From a virus: a DNA stretch of 37,195 bases. The translations under genes were made by a program, and so were the position numbers. Shown piece by piece: positions 23,438-33,553 of the stretch (within the stretch, counting starts at the first letter, position 1; the number at the start of each line of letters is the position of its first letter). The notes beneath the pieces are model-generated. The model did no database searches, was not told where the DNA came from, and worked only from the letters and a program-made list of their open reading frames with translations. The stretch is taken from IMG/VR virus record IMGVR_UViG_3300005910_000316, positions 1 through 37,195 of that record. One strand, written 5' to 3'.

Positions 23438-24490
23438 ATGTCAAGCCAGATTAAAGAAATGAGAATGCAATTGACGCATACAGAAATTAAGAATATTTTA
23501 GGTCAATACGGCGTTCTACCATTTGACGAAAATGAAACAGAGATTATATTTCCTACTGCCTGTCATAATTTAAAAGGCGGCAGTCCGAAACTATATTATT
23601 ATAAAAACGAAAAGATGTTTAGATGTTATACAGAGTGTAATAAAATGTTTGATATATTTGATTTACTTATGAAGATGGACAAACTTCGTGGTATAGAAAC
23701 TAATTTATCTCAGGCAATAAGAACAACTGGGGTTGATAACAACAAACCTGTTGATGTGGAAATATATAAAGATATTGAGTTTCTACGTAAAGTAACGCAA
23801 AAAACATCATATGGTCAGACTGAATTAACAGTATATGATAAAGATGTATTAAATAGATTTAGTTATGATTTAAAAGGATTAAAGTCATGGATTGATGAAG
23901 GAATTACAGAAAGGGCTATGAAGAAGTTTAACATATTATATGATAGCTTCCTTAATGCAATAGTAATACCTAATTTTGACCATGCTGGTGATTTAATAGG
24001 AATCCGAGGTAGATTTCTTAATCCAGACTCACCATATAAATACTTGCCTCTAAAGTCTTATAACACAACTTATTCTTTTCCTACTGGAAAGGTGCTATAC
24101 GGACTTTATCAAAATCAAGAGAACATAAAGAAAAAGAAAACCATAATTATATTTGAAGGAGAAAAATCAGTATTAAAAGCAGATGAATATTTAAAAGGTA
24201 ATAATATTAGTGTTGCGACGCTAGGTAATAAAATCACATTAGACCATTTAAACTTATTATTATCATTAGAAGTTAATGAAGTTATGTTAGCATATGACAA
24301 AGATTTTACTAATAAGAAAGAAAGAGAAGAAACTATGGCAGAATGGGATAAATTATTAACTATATTAAAGCCATATTTTAAAGTTACATTTCTTATTGAT
24401 ACTGATAACCAATTAGATTTAAAGGATTCTCCTATTGATAAAGGAAAGGATGTTTTTATGGAATTAATAAAATACAGGGTGAAAAGATAA
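23438..24490 (+). CDS. dnaG: DnaG-type primase
   Basis: 350 residues, starting immediately after the helicase stop with GAGGGTGGTGA as ribosome site. N-terminal zinc ribbon: 'C-H-N...' and 'FRC-Y-T-E-C' (residues ~34-68). Toprim domain: 'IIIFEGEKSVLKADEYL' (conserved Glu) and 'VMLAYDKDFTNK' (D-x-D). Shorter than cellular DnaG because the C-terminal helicase-binding domain is reduced. It makes RNA primers for lagging-strand synthesis. Confidence 0.9.
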   Translation: MSSQIKEMRMQLTHTEIKNILGQYGVLPFDENETEIIFPTACHNLKGGSPKLYYYKNEKMFRCYTECNKMFDIFDLLMKMDKLRGIETNLSQAIRTTGVDNNKPVDVEIYKDIEFLRKVTQKTSYGQTELTVYDKDVLNRFSYDLKGLKSWIDEGITERAMKKFNILYDSFLNAIVIPNFDHAGDLIGIRGRFLNPDSPYKYLPLKSYNTTYSFPTGKVLYGLYQNQENIKKKKTIIIFEGEKSVLKADEYLKGNNISVATLGNKITLDHLNLLLSLEVNEVMLAYDKDFTNKKEREETMAEWDKLLTILKPYFKVTFLIDTDNQLDLKDSPIDKGKDVFMELIKYRVKR

Positions 24491-26274
24491 TGAGTAGTAA
24501 AATTAGATATAGAGTGAAACCGAACACGAGCATTAATTTGAATTCAGCTAATCCAGTAAAGGATTATTTAGAAGCACTTGGTATAGAGAATGCGTTCAGT
24601 TTTATAGAGAGACCAAGATTAGAAGACCAAGAATTTTACGGAAATTTAGACAATATTGAAGAGGCAGCAGAATTATTATATAAGGGATTTAAAGAGAACA
24701 AAATATTTTTCCTACAAGTCGATAGCGACGTGGATGGTATTACAAGTTCAGCAATATTTTATTCGTTTTTCAAAAGACTCTTTCCAGAAGCAAAAATAAG
24801 ATATAGACTTCATGAAGGTAAAGAGCATGGGGTTATAGTGGATACAGTTCCGCTAGATACAGATTATGTTATTATACCAGATGCGGGAACCATGCAATAT
24901 AAACAGCAACAAGAAATGGTTGAATTAGGTTATCAAGTTATTATTATGGACCACCATAATGCTGATGAATTTATAGAAATGGAAAACGTATGTGTTGTAA
25001 ATAACCAAATGTCCGAGAACTTTAATAACAAGAGTTTGAGTGGTGCTGGAGTAGTTTATAAAGTTATTCAAGCATTTAACTTTTTATATCAAGATGAATT
25101 TCCAATCATCTATCAAGATTTCGTTGATTTAGCCGCATTGGGGATTGTCGCAGATATGATGGATACTAGGAACTTAGATAACAATTATATTATTTATAAA
25201 GGTTTAAGTAATATTAAAAATCCTATGTTTAAAGCGTTATTAGAAAAGCAAGCTTATAGTGTCACAAGCACGGAGAATCCAACAAAGATAGACGTAGCAT
25301 TTTATGTAGCACCATTAATGAATGGAGTTATTAGATATGGAACTGAAAATGATAAAGCAGAATTATTTAAAGGATTCATTGATTACCATAATGAAGAAAT
25401 AATTGAAACAACTTATGCTGGCAATCTAAGAAGAGAAAAGTATTATGAGTTCGTTGCTAGAAATTCATATAATGTAAAAGAAAAACAGAATCGTGAGAAA
25501 TTAAAATTCATGAAATATCTTTGTGATAGAATTGATGCAGATAAAAGTTATGAGAATCAATTACTTATTGTAAAAGCTTCGAAAGAAGATGATGTAGCTA
25601 TACCAAAAACAATCACTGGTTTAGTGGCTATGGAATTATTAAAGAAATATAAGAAACCTACTTTACTATTAAGACCAAAAATGATAGATAACGAATTATA
25701 TTATGCAGGAAGTGGTCGTGGTAAACAGAATGGAGATTTTACTTCATTAATGCATTTCTTAAGAGAAAGCGGATTAGTTGAATACGCCGAAGGGCATGGA
25801 ATGGCGCATGGTGTAATGATAAGAGAAGATAATATTGATAGACTAATTGAATACGCTAATAAAAAATTAAAACACATTGAGTTTGATGTAAACTCATTGG
25901 AAGTAGATTTTATGTTCACAGAAATGAATATTAATAGAAATTTAATAACTCAATTTGGTTCAATAAATCATATTTATGGTAATGGAATACAACAACCTAA
26001 ATTTGCATTTGAATTAATGATAGATAAAATGGCAATTAATTTTATCGGTAGAGGAGAAAATACAGTCAAATTTAGAGTTAATGGGGTAGATTTTATTAAA
26101 TTTAATAATAAAGCTCTAGCCACTCAGCTAAAAGAGATTGAAGAACCAACAATAAAAGCTACCGTTATAGGTAGAGCACAAGTAAACGAGTGGGGTGGAA
26201 ATATAACTCCACAAATAATGATAGATGATATAGAGGTGGAAGGATATGAGCAAGAACTCAACAAACTCTTTTAG
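24490..26274 (+). CDS. recJ: RecJ-like ssDNA exonuclease (DHH family)
   Basis: 594 residues; ATG overlaps the upstream TAA. DHH phosphoesterase motifs in order: 'QVDSDVDGITSSAI' (motif I, ~77-90), 'VIIPDAG' (motif II), 'IMDHHNAD' (motif III, ~154), and 'AALGIVADMMD' (motif IV). DHHA1 follows with 'AGSGRGKQNGDFTSLMHFL' and 'EGHGMAHGVMI', then an OB-like end ('VIGRAQVNEWGGNITPQIMIDDIE'). This is the RecJ order. It degrades single-stranded DNA 5' to 3' in recombination and mismatch repair. Trp is nearly absent, and all codons are standard. Confidence 0.93.
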   Translation: MSSKIRYRVKPNTSINLNSANPVKDYLEALGIENAFSFIERPRLEDQEFYGNLDNIEEAAELLYKGFKENKIFFLQVDSDVDGITSSAIFYSFFKRLFPEAKIRYRLHEGKEHGVIVDTVPLDTDYVIIPDAGTMQYKQQQEMVELGYQVIIMDHHNADEFIEMENVCVVNNQMSENFNNKSLSGAGVVYKVIQAFNFLYQDEFPIIYQDFVDLAALGIVADMMDTRNLDNNYIIYKGLSNIKNPMFKALLEKQAYSVTSTENPTKIDVAFYVAPLMNGVIRYGTENDKAELFKGFIDYHNEEIIETTYAGNLRREKYYEFVARNSYNVKEKQNREKLKFMKYLCDRIDADKSYENQLLIVKASKEDDVAIPKTITGLVAMELLKKYKKPTLLLRPKMIDNELYYAGSGRGKQNGDFTSLMHFLRESGLVEYAEGHGMAHGVMIREDNIDRLIEYANKKLKHIEFDVNSLEVDFMFTEMNINRNLITQFGSINHIYGNGIQQPKFAFELMIDKMAINFIGRGENTVKFRVNGVDFIKFNNKALATQLKEIEEPTIKATVIGRAQVNEWGGNITPQIMIDDIEVEGYEQELNKLF

Positions 26275-26473
26275 TCTAGAAGGGTTATTTAGAAAAAGGG
26301 GTATTTCATTATATCACGCAGATGGTATTGAGAGAAGCCCTATAGATATAATTGAAGATTTATATATAAGACTTAACCAACGGGAATTAAGTACATTATT
26401 TTATGAAATTGGGGAAGAGGAAGATTTGGGAAATAACATTTTCCAAAGGGAGAGAGAACAGAATGAAAATTAA
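26246..26473 (+). CDS. Hypothetical protein
   Basis: 75 residues. Its ATG overlaps the end of recJ by 29 bases, with GAGGTGG upstream, and its end overlaps the dUTPase start by 11 bases. Acidic C-terminus; no recognised motif. Overlaps on both sides support it being a real, translationally coupled gene. Confidence 0.55.
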   Translation: MSKNSTNSFSLEGLFRKRGISLYHADGIERSPIDIIEDLYIRLNQRELSTLFYEIGEEEDLGNNIFQREREQNEN

Positions 26474-27020
26474 TTTAATTGAATTAATGCCAATACAACA
26501 AGAAGTAAATGATGTTGTTATTAAAAGACTTGGTAGAAAAGTATCAATAGATGAATACATATTAGCATTTAATGTAGAGTTATTTGAATACTTTAACGCA
26601 ATCGGGACTTGAAAATGGTGAAAACAAAGCCATAAACAAGATAGAGAAAAAATACTTGACGAGCTAGCGGATTGCTTTGCGTTTTTCTTATCTGTGCTTT
26701 TAAGGTCAGATGAAGTTATGGAAGAACGAGGTAAAAATAAGATGTCTAAAACTGCCGAAAGAGAAGTTGAAGATACGCTTAATTTACTTTTAAAAGACCA
26801 AGAAAGAGACAACATAGATACAACAAAATTAATAAATAGTTGGATTACTATGATTGCCTGTGACCATGAGACTGAAGATAATGTATTCACAACTCAAAGA
26901 TTCTCAGTAGCAATTTTTTTAGCAACACAATTATTTGAAAACATAACTTGAAGTGAAATTACTGAAGCATATAAACAAAAATCAAAGGTCAATATTGACC
27001 GACAAAACGGAGGGTATTAA
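26463..27020 (+). CDS. Dimeric dUTPase (MazG-like fold), three TGA=Trp codons
   Basis: 185 residues once TGA at 26610, 26619 and 26949 is read as Trp. The core 'N-x-E-L-F-E-Y-F-N' then 'GT-W-K-W-W-K-Q-S' then 'REKILDELADCFAFFLS' matches the all-alpha dimeric dUTPase/dUTP diphosphatase of Gram-positive phages. There, conserved Glu and Asp residues bind Mg and an aromatic W/F-K-x-W motif packs the base. It converts dUTP to dUMP, keeping uracil out of phage DNA and feeding dTMP synthesis. In the standard code the active site would be cut by two stops four codons apart. Of the four Trp here, one is TGG. Confidence 0.88.
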
Positions 27021-27022
27021 AA

Positions 27023-27430
27023 ATGAAAAAATTTATTAATGGAATGTGGGTAGCAGATAATCTAAACGAACCAGCACCTGAACAATTATCAGGAACTTTA
27101 TCAGCAACTGCAACTATTAGCGGGACGACTCTTAATTTAACAGATTATACTACTACTGATAGTGTTGATTGGAGTGGAACCTCTATTTCTGGTACAACTA
27201 CTTGCTGGCCATACTATGACGGATATCCATACTACTGGATTCCAAATTATGGTTGGTCTTATCATTCATGTGAACAACCAGCTTATCAAGCTCTTAGTTG
27301 GAATGGAACTACTATACTTTATCGTTTCTTAACTAACTGTATTGAATATGCAATTATTGAAGCTGGAGAAAGTATAGAATTTGCAACAGCAGATAAGTTA
27401 GAAGAAATTTTAACGTTACTAAGAGATTAA
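27023..27430 (+). CDS. Hypothetical Thr/Trp/Tyr-rich protein
   Basis: 135 residues; CGGAGGG lies 9 bases before the ATG and overlaps the dUTPase end. N-terminal Thr/Ser-rich repeats ('SGTLSATATISGT'), a central aromatic stretch with two Cys ('CWPYYDGYPYYWIPNYGWSY'), and a hydrophilic end. The composition looks like a virion or surface protein rather than a replication enzyme, but no family is recognised. All Trp codons are TGG, which is notable beside the TGA-rich dUTPase. Confidence 0.6.
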   Translation: MKKFINGMWVADNLNEPAPEQLSGTLSATATISGTTLNLTDYTTTDSVDWSGTSISGTTTCWPYYDGYPYYWIPNYGWSYHSCEQPAYQALSWNGTTILYRFLTNCIEYAIIEAGESIEFATADKLEEILTLLRD

Positions 27431-27434
27431 TTTC

Positions 27435-27455
27435 TGATACACCGCGTGCGGCGAT
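27435..27455 (+). repeat. 21-nt exact repeat, copy B (intergenic)
   Basis: Identical to 9607-9627 in the RNR intron. Here the flanks TTTCT (27431-27435) and AGAAA (27467-27471) can pair, giving a hairpin of similar size with a different stem sequence. It sits 5 bases after the stop of the gene at 27023 and ~90 bases before the GIY-YIG gene. Confidence 0.85.
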
Positions 27456-27467
27456 TTAAGCATGGTA

Positions 27468-27511
27468 GAAAATTTTCAACATTTTGCACAACCATAAAGT
27501 TGAAAATTTTC
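27468..27511 (+). other. Long inverted repeat before the homing endonuclease gene
   Basis: A perfect 13-bp stem GAAAATTTTCAAC / GTTGAAAATTTTC with an 18-nt loop. The 3' arm contains the -35 box of the endonuclease promoter. It could act as a terminator (TTTTCCTATTTTG tail) or a protein-binding palindrome. Confidence 0.7.
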
Positions 27512-27528
27512 CTATTTTGTGTTATACT
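27500..27528 (+). promoter_or_regulatory. Promoter of the GIY-YIG/DnaE unit
   Basis: TTGAAA at 27500-27505, a 17-bp spacer and TATACT at 27523-27528. The -35 lies in the 3' arm of the inverted repeat. Confidence 0.72.
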
Positions 27529-27548
27529 ATATGTATAGAGGTGATAAA

Positions 27549-28499
27549 ATGTTAGTTTATAAATTTATTAATACTGTTAACGAAAAATCTTACATAGGTA
27601 TTACAACAAAAATTTTAGAAGAGAGAAAATTATTACATATAAGAGACGCTATGAACCATAATACTAATTCTATTTTTCATAAAGCGATAAGAAAATATGG
27701 AATAAAGTCTTTTAAAATCGAAGTCTTAGAAGATAACATAGAGGATAAAGAGGAATTAAAAGAAAGGGAAATATTTTATATATTAAAATATAATACTCAT
27801 TATATTGAAGGATATGGTTATAATATGACTCATGGAGGAGATTTAATGAATTCAGGTGAAGACCATCCAAGCTCTAAAATGACAAACGATGAAGTTAAAG
27901 AGATAAGAGAATTACTTAAAAATACATCTTTGACGTATCCAGATATTGTTAAAAAATTAAACTTAAATGTAACAGGGAATCAAATCTATTACATAAACAA
28001 CGGCGAACAATGGAATGATTCGAATACAGAATATCCAATTAGAAAAAATCCAAAATCAATAAGTAAAACAGGGGAAAATAATCCAGCTGCAAAGTTGACA
28101 GATGAAAAAGTTTTAGAAATAATAGAGTTATTAAAAAATACTAGACTTAGCCAACAAGAAATTGCCGATAAATATAATATGCATAGGAATATGATTAACT
28201 ATATAAATACCTGTAAGAGTTGGAAACATTTACATAATTTCAAAAACAATATAAGACAGGAATCTGGTATGAGTACAGAGAATAGAAAAATGCGGATAGG
28301 CGATAAAAAGACAATAGAAATAATAGAACTTTTACAAACTAATATGTTACAAAAAGATATTTCAAAAAAAACTGGCATCGGTACTGTAACAATAAGTAAA
28401 ATAAACAACTGCAAAGTAGGAAAATATTTACACAAATTTAAAAAGAACATTCGTAGAGAATGGAAAGGTGGTGGTACGGGTTATGAAAAAGATAAATAG
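27549..28499 (+). CDS. GIY-YIG homing endonuclease with three helix-turn-helix modules
   Basis: 316 residues from ATG 27549 (AGAGGTGATAAA upstream). The N-terminal GIY-YIG nuclease domain is variant 'VYKFINTVNEKSYIGIT', with 'KAIRKYGIKSFKIEVLED' and the catalytic Glu in 'LKEREIFYILKYNT'. After residue ~110 come three tandem DNA-binding repeats of the NUMOD/HTH type: 'KMTNDEVKEIRELL...', 'KLTDEKVLEIIELL...' and 'KKTIEIIELLQTN...'. Each repeat ends near 'YINN/CKxWKHL'. Such enzymes cut DNA at a site lacking their own gene to spread. Its end overlaps the start of the polymerase gene by 17 bases. Confidence 0.9.
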   Translation: MLVYKFINTVNEKSYIGITTKILEERKLLHIRDAMNHNTNSIFHKAIRKYGIKSFKIEVLEDNIEDKEELKEREIFYILKYNTHYIEGYGYNMTHGGDLMNSGEDHPSSKMTNDEVKEIRELLKNTSLTYPDIVKKLNLNVTGNQIYYINNGEQWNDSNTEYPIRKNPKSISKTGENNPAAKLTDEKVLEIIELLKNTRLSQQEIADKYNMHRNMINYINTCKSWKHLHNFKNNIRQESGMSTENRKMRIGDKKTIEIIELLQTNMLQKDISKKTGIGTVTISKINNCKVGKYLHKFKKNIRREWKGGGTGYEKDK

Positions 28500-31400
28500 T
28501 TATACTAGTTTACATAACCATACGTAACTGATTATAGTAATTTACGTTTGATTGACTCAATAAACACGGTAGATAAACTTATAGACCGTGCTTTTGAGCT
28601 TAATCTGAAAGGTGTTGCTATAACTGACCATGATGCATTAAGCGGTCATGTAAAAGCAATTAACTATTATAACAAGAAGTATAAAGATGAAGATTTTAAA
28701 CTTATACTCGGTAATGAAATATATCTTACTCGTAGAGATTTAACTTCAGACAATCATGTAAAAGGCGAAAAGTTCTATCACCTATTACTTTTAGCAAAAG
28801 ATAAAATAGGACATAAACAATTAAGAGAAATATCAAGTAAAGCTTGGGGTAGAGCATATTATAAAAACATAATGAGAGTCCCAACTTTCATAACAGACCT
28901 ACAAAAGATTATAGGTAGAAGCCCAGGTCACTTAGTAGCAACTACTGCTTGTTTAGGTGGATATACTGGGCACATGTTCGCAATGAATGACTTTGATAAA
29001 ATTACAGAGTTCCTTTCAACTATGGAAGGAATATTCGGTAAAGGGAATTTCTTTGTCGAATTACAACCGTCAAATAGTGAAGACCAAATAGCATACAATA
29101 AGCATATGATTATTAATCATTGGAAAGATTATCCTTTTGTATTCACAACAGATAGTCATTATCTTAAAAAAGAAGATAGAGAAATGCATAAGAAATTCTT
29201 ACATAGTAAGAGTGGAGATAGAGAAGTAGATGCTTTCTATTCAGCCGCATATCTTATGTCATATCAAGAAGTCGTATCTTATTTTAATACATATATCTCA
29301 ATGCCAAAAATTGAAGATATGAAAAATAATACAAACAAAATACTTAATATGATTGAAGATTATGATTTAAACCATAGCCAAGTCGTTCCTAAAGTTAGAT
29401 ACGAACAAGAAAGATTTGACCAAGAAAAATTAAGAATAGTAAAAGATTTATTCAAAGAGAACAACTTAGATAAATACAAATACCTTAACCTGTTTATTAA
29501 TGGCCATTCAGCCGCGAACAGATACCTAATGGATTTAGTATTTGAAGGTTATTATGACAAGATATATTCTATTTCTTCTGAAATAACGATAGAAGAAAGA
29601 ATGAAAAGACTTGACTACGAATTAGAACAAATCTATGAAACATCAGTAAAAATCGACCAATCACTTTCAGATTACTTTATAACTATGGCAAAAATGATTG
29701 AGATTATTTGGAACGAAGCAGATAGTTTAGTTGGTCCAGGTCGTGGTTCAGCTGCGGGATTCTTAATCAATTATTTGATTGGTATTACTCAGTTAGACCC
29801 ACAAACACAAATGTTATACTTACCGCCATGGAGATTTATTCATGCCGATAGACCAGGGTTACCTGATATTGATGTTGATACTGAATCAACGAAAAGACTT
29901 AAAATATTCAATAAACTACAAAGTTATTTCAATAGTATCGGTGCAGACTTAATTAATGTTTGTACATTTGGGACTGAAGGAAGTAAATCAGCATTAAGAA
30001 CTGCTGGTAGAAGTTTAGAATTAGATGATTCATTCGTTGGATACTTAACATCAATGGTTCCTAGTGAGCGTGGGTTTGATTTAACTCTTACCCAATGTTT
30101 CTATGGTGATGATGAACATAAACCTGTAAAACAATTTTTAGAAGAAATGAATAAGAATCCTGATTTATGGGAACTTGCAATAGCAATTGAAGGATTAATA
30201 ACACGTATTGGGGTTCATGCCGCAGGTGTTTTAATCACGAATGAAGACCCAACCCTACATAGTTCAATTATGAAAACTAGTCGTGGTGTAGTTGTAAGTG
30301 CTTATAATCTTGATGATAGTGAACAAATTGGTGGGCTTAAATATGATATGTTAACTGTGCAAGCACTTGACAAAATTCATGCGACAATGAACTACTTACT
30401 AGATGACCATTCAATACAATGGCAAGGAACATTAAGAGATACATATAATAAGTATCTACTTCCAGCAAATCTAAATTATACTGAACCTGAAATGTGGAAG
30501 AAACTTGGAGATGGAGATATAGTTGATATTTTCCAATTTGATACTGCTGTTGGTTCACAAGCAATTGTAAAAATTAAACCACAAAATATTGGTGAACTAG
30601 CAGTTGCAAACTCTATAATGAGATTAATGTCGCAAGGTGAAATGGAACAACCACTTGAAACATATGTAAAATATAAAAATAATATAAGCCTTTGGTATAG
30701 AGAAATGGAAATGTATGGTCTTTCAGAAGAAGAAATGGATTCTTTAGAGAAGTACTTGAAGCCACTTTACGGAGTAGCAGATTCTCAAGAAGCAGTTATG
30801 CAACTTACAATGGAGCCAAAAATAACAAACTTTAATCTTACTGAAGCAAACTCATTAAGAAAAGCGATTGCTAAAAAGAAAGCAGATATTCTTGCTAAAA
30901 CAAAAACAATGTTTTATGATAAAGGTAACGAATTAGGAACAAGTCTTAATCTGTTAAATTATGTATGGAATGTTCAAATTGGTAGACAAATTGGATACTC
31001 ATTTAGTTTACTACATACAATGGCTTATTCAACAATCGCATTACAACAAATGAACTTATCATATTTTTATCCAGATATCTATTGGAAAACAGCATGTCTT
31101 TCAGTTAATGCTGGGGCGATAAATGAAGAAGATTATTATAATTTAGTTGAAGAAGGAATCATTGAATTAACAGATGAAGATGATGTCAGAACACAAACTA
31201 AAATTCAATACGGAAAAGTAGCATCTGCTATTAGTAATTTCCGCGGCGACATCAACATAAAATTACCAGACATAAATTTATCAAGATTGGGATTTACTCC
31301 TGATGTAAAAGAAAATACTATTCGTTATGGTATTAAAGGTATCTCAAGAGTTGGAGAACATATTATCCAAGAGATAATTTTGAATAGACCTTATACAAGT

Positions 31401-32390
31401 TTAGTTGATTTCTTAGATAAGTTAAATAATGGTAAAAAGAAAAAAGTTATTTCAAAAGAAAAAGTAGTTAATTTGATTAAAGCGGGAGCTTTTGATAAAC
31501 TTGAGGATAAACCAAGAGGAGAGATTTTAATTAATTTTATGCATATGATTGCAGACCAAAAGAAAAATCTTACTTTATCAAACTTCTTAATGTTAATTAG
31601 AAAAAACTTAGTTCCTATCGAATACGAAGAAGAAAAGAAATGTTATATGTTCACGAAATATATTCGTAAGAGTAGATATGATAACTCTTATGTTCTTGAC
31701 GAAGTAGCGCAAGATTACTTCTTTGAGAGATTCCCTAAAGAAAAAACAAAGACTTTAATTCAAGATGAAGAAGAAGTTATTGTAATTTCAGAAAGTTGGT
31801 GGGATAGTGTTTATAATACATTTATGAATAGAATACGTGAATGGTTAAAAATAAATAAAGAAGAATTATTAAAAAAACTAAATAATGAATTATATTTAGA
31901 AGAATATAATAAATATGCACAAGGTGATATTTTAGATTGGGAACTTCAATCAATAAACTTCTTTTATAGTGGACATCCGCTTAAAGATATTGAAATACCA
32001 ATAGAACATACAAAGCTTGCTGATGTAAATGACCCAGAAATAGTTGGATTTTTCCAAATCAAAGGTAAGCAAATTCCTGAGTTTAGACTTTATACTATAA
32101 TCGGAACGGTTATAGATAAAAATAGACAAAATGGTCATGTTACATTATCAACTCCTGATGGAGTAATTGATATTAAATTCTATAAATCACAATTCTCAAA
32201 GCTAGTTCATGAAGACGAAGAATTAGCCGAAGAAAACTATTTTGAAAAAGGAAATCATTTAATGATAACTGGTATGAAACGTGGAGACATCTTCGTACCA
32301 AAAGCATATAAGAAAACGGGTATTGATGCTGTTCTTTTAATGCACCTCGATGAAGATAGAAAATTTATAGGATTTAGAAAGAAAGCATAA
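28483..32390 (+). CDS. dnaE: DNA polymerase III alpha (DnaE-like) with an apparent frameshift near the N-terminus
   Basis: About 1300 residues. The natural start is ATG 28483 (AAAGGTGGTGG upstream), giving MKKINSYTSLHNHT with the PHP H-x-H motif. A TAA follows at 28525, and the rest of the protein continues in the -1 frame from 'TDYSNLRLIDSIN...' to 32390. The PHP domain has 'AITDHDALSGH', 'TTACLGGY' and 'TDSHYL'. The palm has 'GPGRGSAAGF' and the catalytic 'PDIDVDTES', then a helix-hairpin-helix and C-terminal OB ('IGTVIDKNRQNGHVTLS'). Joining the frames needs 5 bases (about 28525-28529) to be skipped or a -1 shift. About 14 Trp codons, all TGG. Confidence 0.88.
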
Positions 32391-33553
32391 TGAAAGTAAC
32401 TATTTGGGATATGGACTTTTATAATAAAAAGTCCTTCCTACCTAATCCAACATTAATGAAAATCTCTTCTTTTCATAAACAACAAGGGCACGTTGTTAAT
32501 TTTGTGGAAGAGAAACATCACCTTAGTATGGCTTATGATATTTTCTATATTATGAGAAAGAAAAGAAAAACACCTAGACCTTCGTCAAAATTAATAGACG
32601 ATAATAGAGTTAGATTACTTGGAGAAAGTTTTAAACCGTTTGATAATTATTGGGAAATAGATGCGGTTATTGCCGCTGTTCGCCCAGATTATATGCTATA
32701 CCCCGATGATGACAAACATAATCCTTACTATAACGCTAGCTTTGTTCAATTCTACCATGATGGAAAATTACTTACGATGAAACAACCATTTGAGAATACT
32801 AAGAAGTATCACAAAAAGACGGTTGTTATAGATGAAGACTTCTGGGAACATTCCGATGAAAATGTGATTTTATGTCTAACTGAGTTAACAACTTATAAAA
32901 ATGTTGCGTTTTTGGCTCCAATAAAGCTTAAAAAAATAATAGATTCAGAAGAAATTAGGAAATGTTTTCTAAAAATTATTTTTTCAAAAGGAACAATTTT
33001 TAAATTTCAAAACAATATAGGTTCTAGCTATAAAAACGCAAGCACCATGTTCGATTTTATTGAAGATTTAAAGGAAGTAAATGAGAAATGTAAGTTAGGA
33101 AGCGTACCTATCAGAATTGTATCTTCTAATCATTGGGAAGATAAACAGAATGCAGTTGACGATTTAGAGCGATGCTTAAAGATTATGTCAGAAGCAAAAA
33201 GAAGAAAGATACATATTATTCTTGTCTCACCTACACGAGAAGATTTTGAAACACCTTATTGGTATTATTTTGAAATCCTGCAATCTTGGAGTATAAATTT
33301 CTATGATAAAAGTTATATCGAACTAATGCTTTATAGTAGTGTATCTAGGTTTAATTTGCCGTGGTATGCTATATTGAATGATAGTATGAAGTGGAGTTTA
33401 CCTAACGCTAATCATTTATTAGCGGTAATTACGCAAAAAAGAGAATGGATAGAAAAATATGGTTATGTACAATGGGGCGAAAAAGAGTTAGAGAAGGAAT
33501 TAATAAATTGGAAAGAAATAGAAAAATTTACAGGAGGCGAGATAATTGATTAA
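32390..33553 (+). CDS. Unknown protein with B12-binding-like N-terminal domain
   Basis: 387 residues; ATG overlaps the polymerase stop. The N-terminus 'MKVTIWDMDFYNKKSFLPNPTLMKISSFHKQQGHVVNFV' is like the cobalamin-binding-type Rossmann domain that starts some radical-SAM proteins of phages. However, no C-x3-C-x2-C cluster motif is present, so it is not a working radical-SAM enzyme by sequence. The remaining ~250 residues are unrecognised. Placed between the polymerase and the proofreading-type exonuclease, and translationally coupled to both. Function not assigned. Confidence 0.6.
   Translation: MKVTIWDMDFYNKKSFLPNPTLMKISSFHKQQGHVVNFVEEKHHLSMAYDIFYIMRKKRKTPRPSSKLIDDNRVRLLGESFKPFDNYWEIDAVIAAVRPDYMLYPDDDKHNPYYNASFVQFYHDGKLLTMKQPFENTKKYHKKTVVIDEDFWEHSDENVILCLTELTTYKNVAFLAPIKLKKIIDSEEIRKCFLKIIFSKGTIFKFQNNIGSSYKNASTMFDFIEDLKEVNEKCKLGSVPIRIVSSNHWEDKQNAVDDLERCLKIMSEAKRRKIHIILVSPTREDFETPYWYYFEILQSWSINFYDKSYIELMLYSSVSRFNLPWYAILNDSMKWSLPNANHLLAVITQKREWIEKYGYVQWGEKELEKELINWKEIEKFTGGEIID

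Noticed and set aside
28548-32390. DnaE starting at TTG 28548
   Set aside because: No ribosome site before it, and it would lose the H-x-H motif that is encoded just upstream with a good start and ribosome site.
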